Assembly: GCA_029931535.1 (NCBI GenBank)
Contig: JAQPZY010001581.1
Coordinates: 62,001 to 126,000, forward strand
Source: Margaritifera margaritifera
Lineage: Eukaryota > Mollusca > Bivalvia > Unionida > Margaritiferidae
DNA length: 64,000 nucleotides
Direction: 5' to 3'
Numbering within the stretch: position 1 is the stretch's first letter; each line of letters starts with the position of its first letter. The notes beneath the pieces are model-generated. The model did not search any database and was not told the origin of the DNA. It saw only the letters and a list, made by a program, of their open reading frames with translations. A program made the position numbers and the translations under genes. This document shows positions 55,111 through 64,000 of the stretch, in pieces.

Positions 55111-56514
55111 TTTGATTGTACCGAATAGTTTCTTTTTGTCGTTTGCTGTGAAGGTAAACAGAAATGCTACCGATGCAGTGGTAAACAATTTGTGTAGAAT
55201 GCTTGTGAAACACATCACAGTATCATACGGGAGCGATGATCTTTTCTTATTAAATGAGGATGATGAAGCCTATGGTAGTACGAGAATGATTTTTTATTTG
55301 GAAAAGGGTGGGGTGTCGGCGGTTCGACGCTTCAAGTCAGTCCTTGAAATACTGAATATATACCGTATCTGTCATTCTTCAGTCCTGAAATACAAATGTA
55401 CTCCTCTCTTCATTCGTATTTCACTCGTAAACAGTTATTCCTAATTAGAGAAAGCTAGAGCGTCATCTTTATCAGATTGTTTTTTACATACGTGTATTTT
55501 TGGGATATTTTTATTTATTGAAGCAAAAGACTACCTCTTTCACAGTATCATAAAGAAAAGATTTACCATAATAGCAGAATGGTGTACCCGGCACATACAC
55601 TGTAAATATAATGGTGTGCCCGACATTATTGGACTGTCTTTCCCATATTATGCAAGCCAAAATGATGTTATAACATGATAATGGAGTACCCGGCACTCAT
55701 GACATAAAAATAAAAAAGCAGTGTACACGACAAGAAGCTAGTTATGTTGATGATATCATCTTCCTGTGCATGCATAGTGAAGCGGGCAGGGGGTGGGGAT
55801 CTGCAGAAATGTTGAAAGCAGCAGTTATAAAGCAAAATATATGCTCTAAAAGGAAGCTAACAATAACCTGCCTCAAATAAATTGATCTTTTTTGCTCCAT
55901 GGACATCGCTCTGAAGTCAGCAATAGACTTTTTAGTGTGTGCGCAAATACATCAGACAATTTATAGGATCGGCTCAAAACAGATTTGTGCAAATTTTCAT
56001 TTTTAATGTTAGCAGCTACCAAATAAAAAAAAATAAAAAAATAGGGGCGACTCTTCACTAAGTACTTCTCCAACTTCTCCATACATTTTCATAAATTTAC
56101 TTTCCATTTATTTTTGTTTGATTCAAAATGTCGAAAAATCGGGAAATTATGATTGTGTTCAATGTCAAGAGGCTGAAGCTTGTGTTTAAAGAGGTTCAAG
56201 CTAAGACAATGTAGGAGATTTCCTGTCTAAAAATAGAGTTTGACTACAAGTATAATGGTCACGTGATGCCTTAAAGTGAAGTCTGAGGCGCAAACAGCAT
56301 GTAGACCTCGAGAGAGTGTATTTTGATGCTTCACGTTAATTTATGTGATAATAAAAGACTGTTTACAACTGTCGACGATGGGATGAAATAGTTTAATTTG
56401 AATTTCAATACAAAACTCAATAAAAATCCGTTTGACAGACATCAACTACAGACGGCCAAGAAAACCCCCAAAAGACGTATATACACTGTACAAATAATTT
56501 CCTTATTGTATCTA
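55111..56514. other. No gene seen
   Basis: The ORF 55112-55444 shows no recognised motif. GTGTACCCGGCAC-like phrases recur at about 55580, 55615 and 55685, a small repeat. Nothing further. Confidence 0.5.
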
Positions 56515-57420
56515 ATTAAATGGTATGTGCTGGATAGCTAATTGGAAAGGCATCCAGGCTGGGGGCTGTCACTGCACTTTCAGGGAGCTGGTTTTAGTAA
56601 ACAAGTGTCTGAGGAAAAAATTAATACTGGTAAATGTTGACCCTGCACTGGTACATGACGCACTTCAGTGAGTGGCTCTATCTTGTCAATCTTACTGATG
56701 CTGAGTTTGCGTGGTACATGCATGGTACAGCTACTAAGATATTGATGACTTTATATAATAGGGTCACATCTGCGTGGATACGCAATTGTTGTAATGATTT
56801 AAGATGTTAACCAATGTGGAAGCGCTGTTTGGGTGGTACATGAAGTATGGTTTATTTAATACAAAACGGACTGCATTCCTCTGGATCTGTTAGACCTGCT
56901 TGAGTTGGGTCTTTTGTTGAGGGTTTTTGAGTATGGATGCATATTCCAGCTTCTCTCTTACTAAGCTGAAGTAGGGTCTCTCTTTTACTTTGTATGGAAT
57001 ATTCCTTAAATTACGTTTAAGAAATCCGAACACTCTTGAAGTTTGTTGGTGATGTCACTAATATGTAGGTTGTATTTCCAGTTGTCACTTGATTCTACAC
57101 CATGGTGTGGGTAAACTGCTGCTTGGATGTTTTACAAGAGACCTGCATAATAGCGTATTTCTTGATGTTAAACTCCATCTGCCATGCTTGACTCCATTTA
57201 ACCCAAGTGGATAGATCTTTCTGTAGAAAGCAGGTGATCGTTGTAGTTGTTAATCTGTTCAAACACTACGCAGTCATCAGAGAAGCAGCGGACAGTTGCA
57301 TGTAGGCTATCAGCAATGTCATTTATGTAGATCAGGAATGAGTTGGGCCCCATACTGTCTGCTGTGAAACGCCAGATGCCACGGGAGTGGTTGTTTATGC
57401 GGCAGAATAAAGCACGACCT
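56515..57420 (-). pseudogene. LINE reverse transcriptase 3' half
   Basis: The minus strand gives SGVSQQTVWGPNSFLIYIND (RT motif 4, normally SGVPQGTVLGPLLF) and RCFSDDCVVFEQINN (catalytic F-A-D-D block, here FSDD). After many stops it reaches NQLPESAVTAPSLDAFPISY, the end block typical of Jockey/CR1-like ORF2 proteins. Several frame changes lie between. Upstream (5') sequence ends at about 57420. An old 5'-truncated copy. Confidence 0.82.
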
Positions 57421-57531
57421 GTTGCATTCCGCTTTATATGAAAGAATCAATATACCTATAGGTGCCTCCTGTGACTCCATAATATGATAACTTGTGTTAT
57501 AATCTCTGGTGTGGGACTTGGTTTTACAACT

Positions 57532-58216
57532 CTAAGTCCAAAACAAATATGTAACAGAAAGAAAGTGAAACCAACAATGAAAGTAATATCAACAAGCAAT
57601 TTATTTCCCTATAATACAAAGTGAAATTCAAGAGATACTTACAATATTGTGAATAAAATTCCAAATAATCCTAAATGTCATAATCACACGTCCAGAAATA
57701 TAGAATGTTCCGAATGAGTTCAAATAGTCTTGAATGTCCTGATATAACACAATGATACAATCCAGAATGTCTTTGAATGAATTCATAAAAATCCTAATTA
57801 TTTGCATTAATTCAAAAGTCAATGAGCACTTTAATAATTCCAATGAATATATGTTAAATAAATAATTCCTCTCGAATTATATCTGATTTCACCGACACAT
57901 TGTAAAATCTGATCACAAATGGATTCCCACAGACTCATCTAAAACAAGAATGAATTATTTGTTTACCAAATCCCTATTTATACACAATTTCACTTGACCT
58001 ATATCACATCAGAATATGAGTAATTCTAATGGAAAAATACTGGCCTACCTGACATATGTCACAAAAGTCTAATTATGAAATGCCTATGAAAATACTGGCC
58101 TACCTGACACATGCCACAACTTACAAGCATGGACAAAAGTTAAGTATGTATTTTCAAATAACCATACAACTTACAATCGTAGACAAAAGTTAAGCGTATA
58201 AACATCATACATAACA
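57532..58216 (-). mobile_element. Gypsy LTR, minus orientation
   Basis: On the minus strand it starts TGTTATG at 58216, directly after a purine-rich tract (complement of CCGCCCCTCAT, 58217-58227) that fits a polypurine tract. It ends near 57532. It is homologous to the LTRs at 49772 and 59199. It is the 3' LTR of the pol fragment at 58359. Confidence 0.82.
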
Positions 58217-58358
58217 CCGCCCCTCATAAAAAGAAAGATTTAAACAATTAATCTTTCTTTTAAGTATGCATCTGATACTATAATAAATCAAAATTACATA
58301 GGAAGATGTCTTATAAATGACACAGCCTAATCACACATCATAAGGCAACATAGTACTT

Positions 58359-59036
58359 CTATACACGTGAGAGTGCATCTGCGATCTCTTTATCTTTTCC
58401 CCTAATGTGTCGAATGTCATTGTTATATTCATGCAGTATTAAACACCATCTCAATAATCTCCGATTTTTATCTTTCATTTTGTTAATGAAAGTAAGGGGA
58501 TTGTGATCATTGAATACAATAACCGGAGAAAGAGTCGAGGTAACATACACTTCAAAATGTTGTAAAGCCAATATCAAAGCCAAACATTCCTTCTCAATAT
58601 TGGAATAATTTTTCCGGTGCTTATTTAGTATTTTAGAAAAATAGCACACAGGATGATACATACCATTTTTGTCTTCTTGAATCAATACTCCACCAACCCC
58701 TACATCACTTGCATCAACAGTCATTTTAAATAATTGGCTGAAATTTGGTTCAGAAAGAACTGGTGTACTCTTAAGCATGGCCTTTAATTTATCAAAGGAT
58801 TCCTGACACTGGTGAGACCAATGAAACTTGGATTTCTAATTCAACAAATTTGTCCAAGATTCGGCAATTATGGAAAAATTTGAACAAAATTTCCGATAAT
58901 ATCCAGCCATACCTAAAAATCGCTTGAGTTGCTTTTTACAAACAGGCACAGGGAATTAAGAGATAGCTTTTACCTTAGCTTCTACAGGTTTGACTTGAAC
59001 TTGTTCCACAATATGTCCTAAAAATGTAGAAGTACT
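58359..59036 (-). pseudogene. Ty3/Gypsy pol fragment (RT end and RNase H)
   Basis: Minus strand, 5' part: FLGHIVEQ, QLKRFLGMAGYYRKFCSNFS and FHWSHQCQESFDKLKAMLKS (end of RT/connection), with stops. RNase H is then open for 139 residues: FKMTVDASDVGVGGVLIQED, NYSNIEKECLALILALQHFE, VIVFNDHNPLTF and RHIRGKDKEIADALSRV. The D-E-D residues (TVDASD, EKEC, NDHNP) are present. The fragment is cut at about 59036, where a 3' end of the same family begins in the opposite orientation. No integrase is found. Confidence 0.9.
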
Positions 59037-59039
59037 ATA

Positions 59040-59853
59040 TTGCTTTATTTTATTTATATTTTGTGTAATCAAGCCGAGTGTTATTCATAAGACATCATCC
59101 TATGTAATTTTGATTATTACAGTATCATATGCATATTTGACAAATATGTAATGGAAAGCTTTATTGCACAAATCTTTCTTTTTCTTTATGAGGAAAAGTG
59201 TTATTTATACTTAATCTACAATGTGAATTTACGTCTTGTCCATGGAGGTAAGTTGCACTTTAGATTCTGGTCACTAGTAAAGAGAATGTTGACTAACATT
59301 TGAGTTCAAGGTCGGTCTTGTTGACTGTTAGACTGGGTTTTTTCCCCATTTTACTGCTTCACATCCTCCTGATATAGGTCAAGTGAAAATGTATATAAAT
59401 AGGGATTTCGTAAACAAATAAGTATTTCCTGTTTTAGATCAGTCTGTTGGAATCCATTTGAGATCAGATTGTATAGTTTGTGCCATTGAAATCAGATATA
59501 TTTCGAGAGGAAGTATTTACTTAATATAGTCATTGGAATTACTAAAATGCTCATTGACTTTTGAATTAACACAAATAATTTGGATTTGTATGAACTTGTT
59601 CAAAGACATTCTGGATTGTATCATTGTGTTATATCAGGACATTCAAGACTATTGGAACTCATTCAGAACATTCTATATTTCTGGACTTGTGATTAGGACA
59701 TTTACGATTATTTGGAATTTTCTTCACAATATTATAAGTATCTCTTGAATTTCACTTTGTATTATAGGGAAATAAATTGCTTGTTGATATTACTTACATT
59801 GTTGATTTCACTTTCTTTCTGTTACATATTTTTTAAGACCTAGAGTCGTAACA
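59040..59853 (+). mobile_element. Gypsy 3' end and LTR, plus orientation
   Basis: 59050-59198 repeats, in reverse complement, the internal 3' sequence found between pol and LTR at 58217-58330 (for example CATAAGACATC and CCTATGTAATTTTGATTATT). It is followed by a purine tract (ATGAGGAAAAG) and the LTR 59199-59853 (TGTTATT...CGTAACA, 655 bp). It points away from the minus-strand copy, giving a back-to-back arrangement. Confidence 0.82.
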
Positions 59854-60400
59854 CAAGATTTTCAAGATGGCTGCTGTGGTGGCAATATTGGATGTCATAT
59901 CAGCACCATTTTCGTTTAGGATCAACAAGACATTATAAGAAGTCTTTTAGCGAAATCCCCATGTTGAGATGAATATGACCATCCATTCAGAAGAAGCAGT
60001 GATAAAAACATTTCAAAATCCCCACCACAGCACCATTTTCATTTACATCCAACTAGACATCATAAGGTCTTCTCGGGAAACGCCCATGCCAATATTGCTG
60101 CAGTGGTGGCCATATTGGACATCAGATCAGCACCATGTTCATTTGGGACCAAGTAGACATCATAAGAAGGATTTTAGTGAAAAGCCCATGTAGATATGAC
60201 TATCAATTCAGTAGGAGTAACAATAACAAGATTTTCAAGATAGCCACTGTGGTGGCCATATTGGATGTATAAACAGCACCATTTTCATTTATGATCAATT
60301 AGACCACGGGAAGAATGTGCGTAAAGTTTCATGGCAATCCTCTAAGTAGTTTAGGAGGAGTAGCGATAACGAACTTGTGCTTACAGATGAACACATGACC
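59854..60400 (+). repeat. Degenerate tandem repeat A
   Basis: Three to four units of about 130-150 bp, recognised by GTGGTGGCCATATTGGA(T/C), CAGCACCATTTTCATTT and AGACATCATAAGAAG. No coding potential. I associate this type of repeat with mollusc genomes (from memory, not checked). Confidence 0.75.
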
Positions 60401-60424
60401 ATCCCAAAAGTTCTTCTGATCTAT

Positions 60425-61345
60425 GGCAGACAAAATTCTGACAGAGCATGTTGTAAGAAACATTCTTACCAAGTTCAATCAAAATTGGCTCAGCTGTTCG
60501 TGAGAAAGAAGTAGAAAACAAGTTTTCCATCTGGTTGCTTAGGAAACAACACAATTACTAAGGGTGCCACCGAAATACAATTTGATAGAGCATATCATGA
60601 GATAATCCTACCAAGTTTTATCAAAACTGGCTTAGCTGTTTTGAAGATGCTGAAAATAGGTTTTTCCTATGGTTGCTAGAGAAGCCATGCCATGTTTAGG
60701 GGAGCCATGCTGATAATAGTGTTGACAGATCATGTTTCAAGAAACAATCATACCAAGTTTAATCAAAACTGTCTCAGCTGCCCTGGAGAAGATGTTAAAA
60801 ATAGGTTTTCCATATGGTTGCTATTGAAGCCACACTGTTGTTAGAGGAGCTATGTCCTATATAATTTTGACTGAGCATGTCATAAGAAACATTCCCACCA
60901 AGTTTGATCAAAACTGGCTCAGCTGTTCCAGAGAAGAATTGAAAATAGATTGTACACCTTTTACTAAGGAAGCTACACTATTGCTAGACAGTCACACTAG
61001 AAATAATTTTTGATAGAGCATGTCATTCCTACCAAATTTGATCAAAATTCTAGAGAAGACGAAAACGTTTTTCCACCCGTTTGCTAATGAAGTCACACTA
61101 TTGGCAGAAAACAACACAGAACACAATTTTGAAAGAGAATGTCATAAGAATCAAAACTGGTTCAGCCATTCTGGAGATGCTGCAAAACAGCTTTCCATAT
61201 GGTAGCTATGGAAGCCACATCAATGCTAGGGGTAACACTCCAGACACAGTTTTGATTTGGTAGAGCATACCCTGAAGAACATTGTTACCAAGCTTGATTC
61301 AAATTGGCTCAGTGGTCTTTTAGAAGTAGAAAATATAAATGTCAT
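60425..61345 (+). repeat. Degenerate tandem repeat B, about 7 units
   Basis: Units of about 120-145 bp containing GATAGAGCATGTCATAAGAA, ACCAAGTTTGATCAAAACTG, GCTCAGCTGTTC and TTTTCCATATGGTTGCTA. Divergence between units is about 15-30% by eye, so the array is old. ORFs across it are artefacts. Confidence 0.85.
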
Positions 61346-64000
61346 TGGACGATGAACAACACACACTGGATTCAGGACTATATCATGAATTCACCTTGCC
61401 TTACAGCCAGGTGAGATAAAAATCAAAGTTGTTTGTATTTCTCCTATAATAAGACCAGGGGTGCAGTGGGGGGCAAGTTAACAAATTGTTTCGAAAGGTG
61501 GGTGGAGGAGGGCTTTTTATCAAATATATAGAGATCCTCAGTAAAATATTAGCTAAGATTTCTTGAAAAAGATGGGTGGGCTTATCACTGGATAAATATG
61601 GATATTGCTTGCAACAAATATTGGTCAGTTGTTAGCAACATGAGATACTGCCTTCATGCCAAAGTGTTCCACAGAACTCGGTGTCTCACCTGCATCTGTG
61701 TACTGATGCATTCCCTTGTATCTGACCTGCAAACACTTAATACAAAACTTTAAGATTGTTGATGACAACAATGCCATTGACATCTGGAAAAGTGATGCCA
61801 TTCTAACACTGGTGAGACAAAAACAGATCTCGAAAACTTTAAGCTTATTATTTTAATAAAAGGCACAAGAGAAAGTTTCACGAGATTTATGAACAGATAG
61901 ATGCTGACAAAGTTAGTACAATAATTGTGGAAAGATTAAAGTCAATCAACTGATGTTTACAAGAGTAACCTTTCTGATAAAATGGATAGTGTTATGAAAA
62001 CATACAGTGTTCATGATTCTGCATGATGATATATTGAATCAAATCAACATCAACTTAGACTTTCTAAGCTCCTTATGATTTTAATTATTTAAAACAGATC
62101 ACAAGAACTGGAATTCTTGGTATAGTCAAGACACTTGTAATTATAGTTTTAATTATTTTTACATGTATGTATATTTTAGATAGTGGCATGTTTTAGCTAT
62201 TCTGAAATATGCTACTTATTATATTTATAAGAACATATTTATAAAATCTAATTCAACAGAACTGTTTTACATGTATTAATGTACAGTAAAGAAAGTAAAT
62301 ACAGCTTTTTAGAAGGAGCCAAACAAGTCAATTGCTGAAAGAACTGGTTATTTGTTATACTTCAAAACTTCTACTCTTGGATGTTTACCTATTGGCATTA
62401 ATGGCAGAAAGTTATTTATCGGACAATTATTTTCAATGACAAAAACTTATTTTTATCTTAGAAAAAAAATCATTATAAATTTTGATAGAAAGACTTGTAA
62501 GTAGAATATTGTTAAAAAATGTATATATTTAAATGAAATTTCATCTTGTACCTAGGTTTGTTTCCAGTGAGCAATAAGTATCAAAGGAAAATAATTTTTT
62601 TAATAACTAAGATCTCAATAGAGTAATGACAGTGAGAATTGCCCCAGTCTATGCGAAATCTTATCACATCCTATTTTTCACCATATACTGGAGAGCCTAA
62701 ATAAAGATGAAGAAGACTATTTGTGTATGTAGCAATTTTTCAATTGAGATATGTCTGAATTAAGCTAATTAAGTAGGAAATGTAAAAAACAAAATCATTT
62801 TCATATTACAAAAAAGCGTGCATTATTTTGTAGATATATTTTAAACTAAGAGAGTTCTCATATAAAAACTAATTAAAAAGGAATATTAACTACAAAAGAA
62901 ATATACATTTTTTTTCTTTCGTTCAGATAAAGAAGAAACATTAGATGTGCAACAAATTCACTAATGTACTAAGTGAGCAATTAAAAGAAATGTGAATAGT
63001 TCAGTGTTCTCTTCTTGGTATTTGTTCAGTTTACTGTTATTGGAACTTGCTGCATGGTTTCTCACTTATGTTGGGCTAAAGTGAATTTTCTGTGTGGTGG
63101 CAATAACATCCCTGGCTGCCACTGTTGTTGTACTTCTCCCCCAAAGTTTAGTGCAACCTCAGATTCTTCCATGTCATTTTGTATTTGAATGTCATTCTAG
63201 AGGAAAAAAATGAAGAAAACATGAATATTTTCTTCCTATCATGTAAAATGTGATACTGAAATATATTTATTAGTTTGAAAAAAGATGGAACAAGGGGGGG
63301 GGGGGCAGGTATGTAAGTGACAAATGTTTCAAAAATCCATGATCTGTGTACTAATTCCCATACCAATATATCTCTCAAAGAATGCTTCATTTTGGATCAT
63401 GTTGGACCTAATTGGGAACATTTTTCAGGTATTTCTCATGAGTAAAATTCAATGAATTCCCTGAAGGTTCTCATGTTGGAGGTGGTTATGCAGGGAAAAA
63501 ACAAATGATAATTAATTCAAAATTACATAAAATGTCATGACTTTGTATATGTGATCTATTAGAGTTTTTAAGAATATTATAAGTAAAGTATTGTTAAACA
63601 AAGTTGAATAAACAACTACCAAGAAAAAAACAACTCTGTGAATTGTATGCTTTCAACCAGTTTGGTATACAATATGTGATTGGGTTTGTGGTGGTGGTGG
63701 TGGGTGACTTGCTAATTTAGGATTCTACTAAATGATTCAATGCTAAGTATTGGAAAGGCTAACAATACACTGAGAAGAGTAAGATTTATAGCTATATATT
63801 TAAAACCTCAGTAATCACAACACACGGTGTATGGCATACATATTACACCCTGATTTCTGTGTATCTCACAGTGTCACATCAAATCACTTACCGGTATTCA
63901 AGAGCATTTAATCAACAACACAAGTTCATACTGAAATTGATATCCTGGCAGTAAAAGTGGGCATGAAATATTTTGGCTGGTTTACCAAAAACTTAAGTCA
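61346..64000. other. No gene seen
   Basis: AT-rich; a G-run at about 63294-63306 and GTGGTGGTGG at about 63691. No gene, RNA or transposon motif is supported. Confidence 0.55.

Overview
This is a window of nuclear DNA from an AT-rich animal genome. The likely source is an invertebrate and plausibly a mollusc or bivalve. That guess rests on spliced Ig-domain exons, many long (TA)n, (CT)n and (CA)n microsatellites, and a mix of Polinton/Maverick, Penelope-like, Gypsy, LINE and hAT-like elements. The source is inferred, not proven. No complete, clearly functional host gene is present. The best host gene is a small transmembrane immunoglobulin-domain gene in four or more exons (12.6-17.6 kb).

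Layout. 0-6 kb: microsatellites, a broken PIF1-type helicase fragment (1.55-2.02 kb), and 29-bp and 61-bp tandem repeats. 5.9-11.0 kb: a cysteine-rich repetitive-family ORF whose reading frame ends in unrelated sequence, next to a decayed AT-rich virus-like element. That element carries a family B (protein-primed type) DNA polymerase with an HNH/Endonuclease VII-like insert, a divergent HNH homing-endonuclease-like ORF on the opposite strand, and two tandem small helical ORFs preceded by the same short motif. 11.1-22 kb: two fold-back elements, the Ig gene and a LINE RT fragment.

22.07-33.21 kb holds the main object: an 11.1-kb Polinton/Maverick (adintovirus-like) element with terminal inverted repeats, sitting between TA-repeats. 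It still shows an rve integrase with chromodomain, a zinc-knuckle protein, a basic core-like protein, pX-like and pVI-like proteins, a small membrane protein, a minor capsid (penton-like) protein, a major capsid protein and an adenain-type protease. It is dead: nearly every gene carries stops or frameshifts, and no DNA polymerase or packaging ATPase is visible. One inversion of about 1.93 kb (about 29.70-31.63 kb) cuts the major capsid gene and the protease gene reciprocally.

33-49 kb: a LINE RT scrap, two minisatellites (46-54 bp and 41 bp units), a Penelope GIY-YIG remnant and a hAT-type MITE. 49.4-53 kb: a second, different Polinton-type integrase cut open by a solo Gypsy LTR with a target-site duplication, followed by a hAT-like insertion with a perfect 8-bp duplication. 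53.5-61.3 kb: a LINE endonuclease fragment, the 3' end of another LINE, two Gypsy 3' ends arranged back-to-back with LTRs facing outward, and two degenerate tandem arrays. The last 2.6 kb shows nothing identifiable.

How the parts relate. The window works as a graveyard of layered insertions more than as a gene cluster. Three virus-like (Polinton-superfamily) remnants lie within 45 kb. They differ in base composition and protein type, so they probably come from separate invasions. All protein assignments come from motif recognition by eye; no database search was run.
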